A stretch of 64,000 nt of DNA from Betaproteobacteria bacterium HGW-Betaproteobacteria-16 (GTDB taxonomy: Bacteria; Pseudomonadota; Gammaproteobacteria; Burkholderiales; Burkholderiaceae_C). How positions within the stretch are numbered: position 1 is the stretch's first letter; every line of letters begins with the position of its first letter. Below, in pieces: positions 24,211-31,716 of this stretch. The translations under genes and the position numbers were made by a program. A model generated the notes under the pieces. It was not told the DNA's origin, ran no database searches, and saw nothing but the letters and a program-made list of their open reading frames with translations. Where the stretch lies: positions 61,444 to 125,443 of the forward strand of contig PHCQ01000008.1 in assembly GCA_002840835.1 (NCBI GenBank). The letters are read 5' to 3'.

Positions 24211-24378
24211 GTTCCACTCCCTTGTCGATTGACCAGAATTGTCTTGCGGCCGATCTTACGAGTTTTGAGCCTTGGCGAGGCGAGTGGAATGCCACCTCGG
24301 CCAACCAGACGCAGCCTGCATCCTGCCGATGCCCTTGAAGCGGATGGCTGGGCTGGCAATGAACGCGGCCGGTGCCGG

Positions 24379-25257
24379 TCAGAGTCTGGCCATCAGACGG
24401 CCCACGCCCGCCAGGGCTGCGTCGCGAGCGGCTGCAGGCGCCGTGCTTTCCGCCAGATAGGCACTCACCAGCAAGGGCGCGCGCCCGGGTGGCCAGGCGA
24501 TGCCGATGTCGTTCGCGTCGGTGCGGTTGGTGCCGGTCTTTTCCCCAATGGCCCAGTCTGCGGGAGCGCCGGCTCGCAAGCGCTTGTCGCCGGTGGTGTT
24601 GGCCTTCAGCCACTGCAGCAATGTGTGGCGCGAACTGGCGGCCAGCGCATTGCCGATCAGCAATGTTTGCAGGGTGCGCGTCATGGCGCGTGGTGTGGTG
24701 GTGTCCAGCGGTGCGGCGCCCGAAGGCCGGTTGAGTTCGGGTTCGGTGCGGTCCAGGCGGGTCACCGTGTCACCCAGTTTCCTTGCAAACGCAGTGACCG
24801 CAGCCGGGCCGCCGTAGCTGGCCAGAATGAGGTTGGCTGCCGTGTTGTCGCTGGTGGTGATGGTGGCTTCGCACAGCTGGGCCAGCGTGAGCCCTTCACC
24901 ACCCACATGTTTTTCCGTCACAGGCGACCAGGTCACCAGGTCTTCACGCGTGTAGCGGATGCGGCGCTGCAATGAGTCCTGTCCCTGTTCTGCCCGCGCC
25001 AGCACCAGGGCACTGGCCAGCAGCTTGAACGAGCTCAGCATCATGAAACGCTCGTCCGGGCGGTGACCGTATTCACGGCCGGTGGCGGTGTCGATGATGT
25101 ACACACCCAGTCGGCACCGGGCAGCGACTTCGAGCGCGGCGATCTGCTCGTGAAAACTGCCATCGTCTGCATTGCCCCAAGTATTCGTGGGGAAAGTGGC
25201 CAGCGTGTGTGCCAGAGAAAAAGCGGTGGCGATGCCGAAATGTCGTCGTTGAAGCAT
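24379..25257 (-). CDS. bla: class A beta-lactamase
   Basis: 292 residues with a short N-terminal export signal. All class A motifs are present: S75-S-F-K78 (SxxK), S136-D-N138, E172-P-E-L-N176 (the ExxLN omega-loop element with the general base) and K240-T-G. It is therefore likely an active periplasmic serine beta-lactamase. ATG preceded by AAGGAAGGA. Divergent from a LysR gene that closely resembles AmpR, so expression is probably inducible by cell-wall fragments, as in PenR/NmcR-type systems. Subfamily not resolved; no mobile element nearby, so it looks chromosomal and intrinsic. Confidence 0.92.
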   Translation of the reverse strand: MLQRRHFGIATAFSLAHTLATFPTNTWGNADDGSFHEQIAALEVAARCRLGVYIIDTATGREYGHRPDERFMMLSSFKLLASALVLARAEQGQDSLQRRIRYTREDLVTWSPVTEKHVGGEGLTLAQLCEATITTSDNTAANLILASYGGPAAVTAFARKLGDTVTRLDRTEPELNRPSGAAPLDTTTPRAMTRTLQTLLIGNALAASSRHTLLQWLKANTTGDKRLRAGAPADWAIGEKTGTNRTDANDIGIAWPPGRAPLLVSAYLAESTAPAAARDAALAGVGRLMARL

Positions 25258-25283
25258 GGGTTCCTTCCTTTGATGAAGCGCCG

Positions 25284-25313
25284 ATGGTAGGGATGCATGG
25301 CTTTTGATTCAAA
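25284..25313 (-). promoter_or_regulatory. bla promoter with overlapping LysR-type palindrome
   Basis: On the minus strand TTGAAT (25312-25307), a 17-base spacer and TACCAT (25289-25284) form a sigma-70 promoter for bla. The palindrome TTTGATTCAAA (25303-25313) covers the -35 and is a candidate site for the AmpR-like regulator encoded divergently. Confidence 0.5.
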
Positions 25314-25355
25314 CGGGAATAATCTGCCTTTGACCCAAGAAAAACTGATGCCACC

Positions 25356-26219
25356 ATGGACCTGCCGCTCAACGCCCTGCGTGCCTTTGAAGTCTCTGCC
25401 CGCCATCTGAGCTTCACCCGCGCTTCGGAGGAACTGCACCTCACGCAAGCCGCCGTGAGCCAGCACGTGAAGAACCTGGAACAGCGACTGGGCACACCGC
25501 TGTTCCGCCGTGTGCCGCGCGGGCTGGCCCTCACCGACGAAGGGCAGGCCCTGTTGCCGGTGTTGATGGAATCGTTCGAGCGCATGGCGGCCACGTTGGC
25601 CACCTTCAAGGGGTCGCACAAGCGCGAGGTGCTGTCCGTGGGCGTGGTGGGCACGTTTGCCGTGGGCTGGCTGCTGCCGAACCTGAAAGACTTCCAGCGC
25701 CGCCACCCCTTCATCGAACTGCGGCTGTTCACCAACAACAACCGGGTCGATCTGGCCGGCGAAGGGCTCGACTGCGCGATCCGCTTCGGCGACGGTCACT
25801 GGCACGGCACCGAAGCCACTGCGCTGCTGCGCGCGCCGCTGGCGCCGGTGTGTGCGCCTGCGGTGGCGGCGCGCATTCGCAGCGTTCGCGACCTGGGCCG
25901 TGAAACCCTGCTGCGCTCGTACCGGCCAGAAGAATGGATGGACTGGTTCCGCGCCGCTGGCGCACCGGCGCCCCTGCTCACCGGCCCCTTGTTTGATTCA
26001 TCCCTTGTGCTGGCCGACGCCGCCGCCCAGGGCGCGGGGGTGGCCCTGCTGCCGGTGAAGCTGTTCGCCCGTGACCTGCAGAGCGGGCGGCTGGTGCGCT
26101 TGTTCGACGTGGAGGTGGACGCCGGTGGCTACTGGCTCACGCGCCTGAAGCGTCGGCGCATGAGCGGGGCGATGCGCGCCTTCAGCGAGTGGTTGGTGCG
26201 GCAGAGCCTGGCTGCTTGA
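25356..26219 (+). CDS. ampR: AmpR-like LysR-family regulator of beta-lactamase
   Basis: 287 residues. N-terminal helix-turn-helix LPLNALRAFEVSARHLSFTRASEELHLTQAAVSQHVKNLEQRLG, then an effector domain with VGVVGTFAVGWLLPNL, FTNNNRVDLAGEGLDCAIRFGDG, WHGTEA, LLRSYRPEEW and LFDSSLVLADAA. These segments match those I know from enterobacterial AmpR, including NNRVD, GTEA and the SYR-EW block that contacts muropeptides. Divergent from the class A enzyme with 98 bases between, the classic ampR-bla layout. Confidence 0.85.
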   Translation: MDLPLNALRAFEVSARHLSFTRASEELHLTQAAVSQHVKNLEQRLGTPLFRRVPRGLALTDEGQALLPVLMESFERMAATLATFKGSHKREVLSVGVVGTFAVGWLLPNLKDFQRRHPFIELRLFTNNNRVDLAGEGLDCAIRFGDGHWHGTEATALLRAPLAPVCAPAVAARIRSVRDLGRETLLRSYRPEEWMDWFRAAGAPAPLLTGPLFDSSLVLADAAAQGAGVALLPVKLFARDLQSGRLVRLFDVEVDAGGYWLTRLKRRRMSGAMRAFSEWLVRQSLAA

Positions 26220-26242
26220 GGCTCGCGGCCATCAACGGGCGA

Positions 26243-27148
26243 TCAAGCGCCGTCGATTTCGAATGCCTCAACGACCCGGCCATCGACGTCGGTGAAGCCA
26301 TACTCGCGCGCCAGGTCGGCCACCCGCAGCACGCTGCCTGACTTCTGCATGACATTTGCATCGGCAGCCAGCGCGGCAACGGCACGCCCCAGATAGCGAG
26401 GTGACTCGGTGCGCGACAGCGCGGGCTTTTCCTGCCAGTGCGCCTCGTCGGTCTGGTGACCGGCCAGCACCAGTTCGGTTCGCATCCAGCCCGGGGACAC
26501 GGCCAGCGATGCCACACCGTGCGGTCGCAGTTCCTGCGCCACGCCGAACGCCAGGCGATTGATCGCGGCCTTGGCCAGGTCGTAGTAGAGGTTGCCACGC
26601 AAGTAGTGGTCACGGTCCCAGAAGGTGGTGGCCACGATCAGGCCATGGCCCTGCCGCACCAGCATCGGCGCCGCCTCGCGGCTGGCCAGCAAGTGATTGC
26701 GCACACCGCGGTCCATCATGGCATCCCAGTGCGACAACAGGTGCTCCCAGAACGGCGTCTCGAACTTGCCGTCAAAAGACTCGTGTCCGCCCCAGGCGTT
26801 GTTGACCAGCAGGTCGAGGCGTCCCTGTTCGCGTTGCACTTGCTCAAACAGGGCCTGTACCTCGTCTTCCCGGGTGTGATCGCATCGCACGGCAATGCCC
26901 ACGCCGCCTTCTCGGCTGACCGCCTCTGCGGTGGCGTCGATGGTGCCCGGCATGGTGTCCAGCCCCGACAGCGACATGATCTGCCCATAGGACTGTGCGG
27001 GCTGTTCCCGCGTGCTGCGGCCGGTCACATACACCGTGGCGCCGGCAGCGCCCAGCTCGATGGCGATCCCGCGCCCGGCGCCACGGCTTGCGCCCGTGAC
27101 CACCGCAACGCGCCCCTTCAGACGACCCGCTTGGTGCTCATTGTTCAT
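26243..27148 (-). CDS. SDR family oxidoreductase (DHRS1-like)
   Basis: 301 residues. Rossmann cofactor motif TGASRGAGRGIA near residue 18 with a following Arg/Thr (VTGRST) that suggests NADP preference, NNAWGG in place of NNAG, and catalytic Y-D-L-A-K with upstream Thr/Thr (VATTFWDRD) where the usual Ser lies. The elongated NNAWGG and the insertion after it resemble the DHRS1-like branch. Substrate unknown. It precedes, on the same strand, nothing co-transcribed; the AraC regulator gene upstream at 27194 ends only 45 bases before it and may be in the same transcript. Confidence 0.85.
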   Translation of the reverse strand: MNNEHQAGRLKGRVAVVTGASRGAGRGIAIELGAAGATVYVTGRSTREQPAQSYGQIMSLSGLDTMPGTIDATAEAVSREGGVGIAVRCDHTREDEVQALFEQVQREQGRLDLLVNNAWGGHESFDGKFETPFWEHLLSHWDAMMDRGVRNHLLASREAAPMLVRQGHGLIVATTFWDRDHYLRGNLYYDLAKAAINRLAFGVAQELRPHGVASLAVSPGWMRTELVLAGHQTDEAHWQEKPALSRTESPRYLGRAVAALAADANVMQKSGSVLRVADLAREYGFTDVDGRVVEAFEIDGA

Positions 27149-27193
27149 CGCTTGGTCCCTTCAATGGTGAAAGGCATCCACGTTAGCGGGCCT

Positions 27194-28060
27194 TCAGCGC
27201 GCCGTCTTGGAAGAACCCGAAATCGTGCGGCGGATGAACTCGGTGGGTGTCACGCCGCACAACGACTGGAATTCATTGACCAGGTGCGACTGGTCGTAGA
27301 AGCCACCGTCGACCGCCAGTGCCGCCCAGCCATCCGCAGGACGCCTGCGCAAGGCGCGCAGGAGATGATGCAGCCGTGAAAGCCGCCCCATCGCGCGCGG
27401 CGACAGGCCCACATGGGTGTGAAAAAGCTGCTGCAGTCGGCGCTCCCCCACCCCGATGGCGTCGGCCACGTCACGCAAGCGAGCGCGGTCACCGGTTGCG
27501 GCGATCAACCTGACGGCGCTGGCCACCTGTGCCGAAGCCGTGGTGGGGTGTCTCTGGAGCCGCTGCAGCAGCAGCGACCACAGTGCTTCCACGCGCGCCT
27601 CGGCGCCAGGGGCCGTGGCCAGTCGCTCACACAGTGCGGTGGCATCGTCCTGCAGCAGCTCTCGGAGCGACACCGCGGTGCCTGTGAGCTCACCCGCCGG
27701 CAGGCCGAACAGATCCATGGTGGCACCAGGCAGCAGCGTGATGGACAGCCCGTGCATCCGACCTTGCAACCGCACCATGGCGGCCGAGCTGGACGCACCG
27801 ATGATCAGGCCGCCGGCGGTTTCACCGGTCGCTGAAGGTGGCGTTGCGAGATCAAGCACCAGACGCACTGCGCCATCGGGCAAGACACGCTCCGACACTT
27901 CGACGCCGTCGGCGAATGTTTCGCGGTACATCAGGCCGTGCGCTACCTGCTGGCGCAGCGCAGCGGGCACCGGCAGCGAGCGCAGCGTACCCGCAGGCGC
28001 CGCCGATTCAGGTCCTTGTGTGAGATCTTCCTGGAGGCGAAGAAAGAGCCGTTCGGTCAT
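27194..28060 (-). CDS. AraC family transcriptional regulator
   Basis: 288 residues from MTERLF (an ATG 7 codons earlier is possible). N-terminal half is a beta-rich sensor of the DUF6597 type (SERVLPDGAVRLVLDL ... GLIIGASSSA); C-terminal AraC double helix-turn-helix: LRDVADAIGVGERRLQQLFHTHVGLSPRAMGRLSRLHHLL and AVDGGFYDQSHLVNEFQSLCGVTPTEF. Ends 45 bases before the SDR gene on the same strand, a plausible target. Effector unknown. Confidence 0.88.
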   Translation of the reverse strand: MTERLFLRLQEDLTQGPESAAPAGTLRSLPVPAALRQQVAHGLMYRETFADGVEVSERVLPDGAVRLVLDLATPPSATGETAGGLIIGASSSAAMVRLQGRMHGLSITLLPGATMDLFGLPAGELTGTAVSLRELLQDDATALCERLATAPGAEARVEALWSLLLQRLQRHPTTASAQVASAVRLIAATGDRARLRDVADAIGVGERRLQQLFHTHVGLSPRAMGRLSRLHHLLRALRRRPADGWAALAVDGGFYDQSHLVNEFQSLCGVTPTEFIRRTISGSSKTAR

Positions 28061-28132
28061 TCGGATGCACCCCGCAGCCATGCTGGATGCAAGCTTATCA
28101 GCGCTCAGGGGTGCGCTGAAAGGGCCCCAGCA

Positions 28133-28942
28133 TCACCCCAGGCCGAGCATCTGAGCCAGGTCCTGCTGCGCGCGGGGCTTTTCCAGCATCAGGTGGCGCT
28201 CCAGGTCCAGCAGATGTTCGTCCATCAGGCGTACCGCCTCATTGGCGTCGCCCTTTTCGATGCATTCCACGATGCGTTCGTGTTCGTCGTGTTCACAGGC
28301 CGCGTTGCCCGGCGGCTGGTGCACCGCCACGATGAGCGAGCAGCGCGAGACGATTTCCACCAGGTAGCGCTGCAGGATGGGGTTGCCCGAGAGTTCGGCC
28401 AGGCGCAGGTGGTAGGCACTGGCCAGCCGGGCCCAGGCGGGCTGGTCGAAGCGGTGCATGGCCTGGTGTTCGTCGCGCAGTTGCTGGCGCAGGGCCTTGA
28501 GATTGGCCGGTGTGGCGCGCTCGGCCACCAGCCGAACGATGGCCGCTTCCAGCGCGCGCCGTGCCTCAAAGATCTGCTGGGTTTCTTCGCGGGTGGGCAC
28601 CGCCACCATGGCGCCCTTGTTGGGGCGCAGCTGCACGATGTGGTCGTGCGCCAGCTTCTGCAGCACCTTGCGTACCACTGCGCGACTCACGCCGAACAGC
28701 TCGCACAGCGGTGCTTCGGGCAGCTTGGTGCCGGGCGCCAGCCGCTGGCTCATCACACCGTCGAACACGGCGCGGTAGATGCGCGTTTCCACATCGGCGT
28801 CGTCGGCCGGTGAGGGGGGTGTTTCGGACCGGGGCGCCGGCACGGCTGCGCGAGGGCGGCGTGCGGGCGCAGCAGCCTTGGCAGCAGCGGCCGTGTGGGG
28901 CTTGCGGGGTTTTCGAAGCGGCGAATCAGCGGAGTTCGGCAT
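28133..28942 (-). CDS. GntR family regulator, FCD domain
   Basis: 269 residues. An Ala/Pro/Lys-rich N-terminal tail of about 48 residues, a winged helix (GTKLPEAPLCELFGVSRAVVRKVLQKLAHDHIVQLRPNKGAMVA), then an all-helical FCD ligand domain with metal-binding His residues (FDQPAWARLASAYHLRLAELSGN; DEHERIVECIEKGDANEAVRLMDEHL). The last gene of the NTF2-deacetylase-amidase operon; its start overlaps the amidase stop by 17 bases. Two TTGTNNACAW palindromes at the operon's divergent promoters fit FCD/GntR operators, so it probably senses the module's substrate and controls both transcripts. Confidence 0.9.
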   Translation of the reverse strand: MPNSADSPLRKPRKPHTAAAAKAAAPARRPRAAVPAPRSETPPSPADDADVETRIYRAVFDGVMSQRLAPGTKLPEAPLCELFGVSRAVVRKVLQKLAHDHIVQLRPNKGAMVAVPTREETQQIFEARRALEAAIVRLVAERATPANLKALRQQLRDEHQAMHRFDQPAWARLASAYHLRLAELSGNPILQRYLVEIVSRCSLIVAVHQPPGNAACEHDEHERIVECIEKGDANEAVRLMDEHLLDLERHLMLEKPRAQQDLAQMLGLG

Positions 28943-30116
28943 GCAGTTGTCCAGCCAGTCGGATCAGGGCCAGGTCGCTGCCTGCCGGTCCCAGCAACGA
29001 CACCCCGAGCACGTCGCCCTGCAACGTGTTCACCGGCAGGCTGACCTGCGGCAAACCGGCCAGCCCGGCGATGCAGGTGATGGCCATGGTGCGCAGACGG
29101 ACCGCGTCGACCACGGCGGGGTCGGCATCCCGGCGGGGTGCGAGGCTGGCGGCCGAGGGCAGCACAGCGACACCGTCGGAGCCTACCAGAGCGCGCACCG
29201 CTTCGCGGATCCGGGCCACCTGCTGCCAGGCGGCTGCGGCGGCTTCCGGCGTGACGGCGGCGGCCGCGCGCCAGCGCGCATCGATGGCGGCGCCAAACAC
29301 GGGCCGGTGTTCGGTGATCCACGCGCCGTGTGCGCGCCACGCATCGTCTGCGCCTGCGGTGTTGTAGGTCTGGCGCCATTGGTCCAGCGGCGTGTCGCCC
29401 GCAGCGCGCACAGATTCAGGTGCCACCTCCAGGTGGGCCGCCAGCGCATCGCGCACGCGCGCCAGCGGCTCGGCGAACTCCGCATCGGCCAGTGCCCATG
29501 CGTCGGTGGGCACCATCACGCGGGTGGGCGCCCAGGCGCTGGCAGGCAGCAGCACCTGGCCCACGCGCTCGAAGGTGTCGAAGTCGTGCGCCAGCCAGGT
29601 GGCGGTGTCAAAGCCCGGGCTCAGCGGTACCAGGCCCTGCTTCGACACCAGACCGTGGGTGGTGCGCAAGCCCCACAGGCCGCCGTAGCTGGCGGGCACG
29701 CGGGTGGAGCCGCCGGTGTCGGTGCCCAGGGCGAAGTCCACCAGTTGCGCGCCTACCGCTGCGGCGGAGCCGCTGGATGAGCCGCCGGGCACGCGGTCCG
29801 GGTAGCGCGTGTTGACGGGGGTGCCGTAGTGAGCGTTCTCGCCGTGCAGACTGTAGGCGAGTTCGTCGGTGAGCACCTTGCCCAAAAGCGTGGCCCCGGC
29901 GCCAAGCAGGGCGTCAATGACGGTTGCGTGGGCGGCGGGCAGCGGGTGGGTCGCCAGCCAGGTGGGATTGCCCGCGCCCGTGGGGTGGCCGGCCACGTCG
30001 AACAGGTCTTTGGCGGCGAAGGTGAGTCCGTTCAAGGGGCCTTGCGCGGCACCTTCGATGGAGAAGCGGCCGTGCGGCACCCAGGCGTGCACGGTGTCGG
30101 TGATGGGGAAGTGCAT
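28926..30116 (-). CDS. amidase (amidase signature family)
   Basis: 396 residues. Catalytic triad of the amidase signature family visible: Lys in AAKDLFDVAG (near 36), first Ser in the GGSSSGSAAAVGA stretch (near 112) and nucleophile Ser in GTDTGGSTRVPASYGG (near 136). The enzyme hydrolyses a carboxamide to acid plus ammonia or amine in the cytoplasm. Shorter than typical GatA (about 480), like AtzF/indoleacetamide-type amidases. Eight bases after the deacetylase-like gene, so co-transcribed and likely sequential in one pathway. Substrate unknown. Confidence 0.88.
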   Translation of the reverse strand: MHFPITDTVHAWVPHGRFSIEGAAQGPLNGLTFAAKDLFDVAGHPTGAGNPTWLATHPLPAAHATVIDALLGAGATLLGKVLTDELAYSLHGENAHYGTPVNTRYPDRVPGGSSSGSAAAVGAQLVDFALGTDTGGSTRVPASYGGLWGLRTTHGLVSKQGLVPLSPGFDTATWLAHDFDTFERVGQVLLPASAWAPTRVMVPTDAWALADAEFAEPLARVRDALAAHLEVAPESVRAAGDTPLDQWRQTYNTAGADDAWRAHGAWITEHRPVFGAAIDARWRAAAAVTPEAAAAAWQQVARIREAVRALVGSDGVAVLPSAASLAPRRDADPAVVDAVRLRTMAITCIAGLAGLPQVSLPVNTLQGDVLGVSLLGPAGSDLALIRLAGQLHAELR

Positions 30117-30124
30117 GTTGTTGA

Positions 30125-31063
30125 TCAGAGCAGGAGGGAAGGGTCGTCTTGGGCGAGTGCATCCGCATGGTCGCAGATGGCGCCGGGGGTGGTGAACCAG
30201 ATGTCCCCCCGGTCGCGCGCGGCGGCCAGGTGTTGCAGTGCGCGGCGCAGGTGGCGCAGGCGGTAGGGCTGGCCCACCAGATAGGGGTGCAGGGCCACAC
30301 CCATCACCAGCGGCTGGCTGCGCGCCTGGTCGAGCATTTCGTCAAAGTTGTCGATGACCATCTGCGCAAAATCCTTGCCGTCCATCTGGCGCGCCACGAT
30401 CATGGGAATGTCGTTGAGCTCCTGCGGATAGGGCACGGCCCACAGGCCCTTGCCGTCGCGGGTGCGCATGCGCAGGGGCTGATCGTCGTGGCACCAGTTC
30501 AGCGTGTAGCGGTAGCCGGTTTCGCTCAGCAGGTCGGGTGTGGTGCGGCTCTCTGAAATCCAGGGTGAAAGCCAACCCCCCACCTCCGCGCCACTTTCGC
30601 TCTGCATGCGCTCGCGGCACCGCACCAGCAGCGCGCGTTCGGCCGCTTCGTCCAGCACACCCTGGCGTTCGGCGTTGGTGTGGCCATGGCCCACCAGCTC
30701 GTCGCCGCGCGCCACGAAGGCGGCCACCAGTTCGGGGCAGTGGTCGTACAGCGCGGTGTTGATCAGCGCCGCCGTGGGCAGGCCCAACTGGTCGAACAGC
30801 TCCAGGCAGCGCCAGGCGCCCACGCGGTTGCCGTATTCGCGCCAGCTGAAGTTGAGCACGTCGGGCTGGGGCGAGGCCGGGCCGATGCCGGCACCCATGC
30901 CCTCGCCGAACGCGAAGTGTTCGATGTTGAAGCCGAGGTATACCGCCAGCCCGGCGCCGTTGGGCCAGCGGTAGCCGGGCCGGCGCGTGATGGGGCGGTA
31001 GGCGAAGCGCCCGTGGTCGGGCAGGGGGCCGGGGTACTGGGCAGACACGGCTTCCCCCGTCAC
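30125..31063 (-). CDS. polysaccharide deacetylase family protein, PuuE-like
   Basis: 312 residues from a GTG whose bases overlap the preceding stop (GTGA), indicating coupling to the NTF2-like gene; the open frame further upstream lies within that gene. NodB-fold features: GLAVYLGFNIEHFAFGEG (metal-binding Asp of classic deacetylases replaced by Asn), HGHTNAERQG (His pair), GWLSPWISESRTTPDLL and a C-terminal MGVALHPYLVGQPYR. This pattern belongs to the PuuE/allantoinase-like branch, which opens cyclic ureides and does not deacetylate sugars. With an amidase next door, a C-N hydrolase step on a ring or N-acyl compound is plausible. Confidence 0.82.
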   Translation of the reverse strand: MTGEAVSAQYPGPLPDHGRFAYRPITRRPGYRWPNGAGLAVYLGFNIEHFAFGEGMGAGIGPASPQPDVLNFSWREYGNRVGAWRCLELFDQLGLPTAALINTALYDHCPELVAAFVARGDELVGHGHTNAERQGVLDEAAERALLVRCRERMQSESGAEVGGWLSPWISESRTTPDLLSETGYRYTLNWCHDDQPLRMRTRDGKGLWAVPYPQELNDIPMIVARQMDGKDFAQMVIDNFDEMLDQARSQPLVMGVALHPYLVGQPYRLRHLRRALQHLAAARDRGDIWFTTPGAICDHADALAQDDPSLLL

Positions 31064-31479
31064 AGCGTGGCCATGCCGGCGCGAACCAGCAGCCATTCGG
31101 CGCTGTCGTTCCACACCTCCATGTGTGTGATCAGCCCGTGGCTCACCACGTAACGGTCCACATAGCGGTTGCCTTCGAACGGCGTGCCGTCTGGCCATTC
31201 GCCGTGCAGGGTGCCCACGCTGTAGACCACGGTTTCTGCATCGCTGCCGCCGGCCACGGTGTCGGTGCGTTCAATGCGCTTTTTCACCCAGCGGTAGCGT
31301 GAGGCGTTGAAGGCTGCGCATTCTGAAGGGTCGCTCATGGCGCGCCCGCCGGTGAAGCGGATGCGCAGAGCGGGCGACACAAAGCGGCGCGCGCCGGCCG
31401 GGTCCGGAATCATGATCACGCGCAGGAATTCGTCGACCACTTCAGCGGGCGAGAGCGTTGACACAGAGGGTACGGCCAT
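31060..31479 (-). CDS. NTF2/SnoaL-like protein
   Basis: 139 residues from MAVPSVSTLSPAEVV. An alpha+beta cone of the SnoaL/NTF2-like superfamily: EVVDEFLRVIMIPDPAGARRFVSPALRIRFTGGR ... ASRYRWVKKRIERTDTV ... TPFEGNRYVDRYVVSHGLITHMEVWNDSAEW. Members are small enzymes (isomerases, dehydratases) or binding proteins. First gene of a four-gene operon with a PuuE-like protein, an amidase and GntR. It has a sigma-54 promoter about 81 bases upstream. The frame continues far upstream only as a shadow of the ABC binding-protein gene. Confidence 0.82.
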   Translation of the reverse strand: MAVPSVSTLSPAEVVDEFLRVIMIPDPAGARRFVSPALRIRFTGGRAMSDPSECAAFNASRYRWVKKRIERTDTVAGGSDAETVVYSVGTLHGEWPDGTPFEGNRYVDRYVVSHGLITHMEVWNDSAEWLLVRAGMATL

Positions 31480-31559
31480 GGGGTTCTCCACAAAAAAATG
31501 CACTGTTGTGAGGCTGTGTGCACCGCATTGGGTGGCGGCATGCACTCGATCCAGGTGTG

Positions 31560-31575
31560 TGCAAGACACATGCCA
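31560..31575 (-). promoter_or_regulatory. sigma-54 promoter for the NTF2-deacetylase-amidase-gntR operon
   Basis: Minus-strand sequence TGGCATGTGTCTTGCA: GG and GC elements at exact -24/-12 spacing, one mismatch (T for C at position 6) to TGGCACRNNNNTTGCW. Predicted start near 31549, about 70 bases before the ATG at 31479. Confidence 0.75.
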
Positions 31576-31589
31576 GATTGTCAACAATC
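31576..31589. promoter_or_regulatory. GntR/FCD-type operator 1
   Basis: GATTGTCAACAATC, perfect 6-base arms around CA, fits the ATTGTNNACAAT type bound by FadR/VanR-class regulators. It abuts the -24 element of the minus-strand sigma-54 promoter. The likely ligand is the GntR protein encoded at 28133-28942. Confidence 0.65.
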
Positions 31590-31622
31590 GATATACATAA
31601 GTGAAAACATAAAAATACGATG

Positions 31623-31634
31623 TTTGTAGACATT
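31623..31634. promoter_or_regulatory. GntR/FCD-type operator 2
   Basis: TTTGTAGACATT repeats the TTGTNNACAW core of operator 1, centre-to-centre about 46 bases away, and abuts the -24 element of the plus-strand sigma-54 promoter. The two operators are mirror-placed, one per promoter. Confidence 0.55.
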
Positions 31635-31649
31635 GGCACGCGACTTGCA
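31634..31649 (+). promoter_or_regulatory. sigma-54 promoter for the ABC importer operon
   Basis: TGGCACGCGACTTGCA is a perfect match to TGGCACRNNNNTTGCW. Predicted start near 31661, about 56 bases before the binding-protein ATG. TGCAC boxes at 31499-31503, 31519-31523 and 31541-31545 lie about 100-160 bases upstream of that start, where an NtrC-type activator could bind, although their pairing does not give the exact NtrC spacing. Confidence 0.85.
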
Positions 31650-31716
31650 AACGGCAGAGACAGCAGGCGACAGGTCTGCCCCGTCTTCCGTCCAACCTCG
31701 CATCAGGAGCCTTGCC

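Noticed and set aside
23003..24613. 536-codon minus-strand frame across LysE and YccF
   Set aside because: Opposite strand of a clear LysE gene and out of frame with YccF; no domain.
31499..31563. Full NtrC sites upstream of the ABC operon
   Set aside because: TGCAC and GTGCA boxes are present but their spacing is 13-14 bases where 7 is needed; kept only as half-sites.
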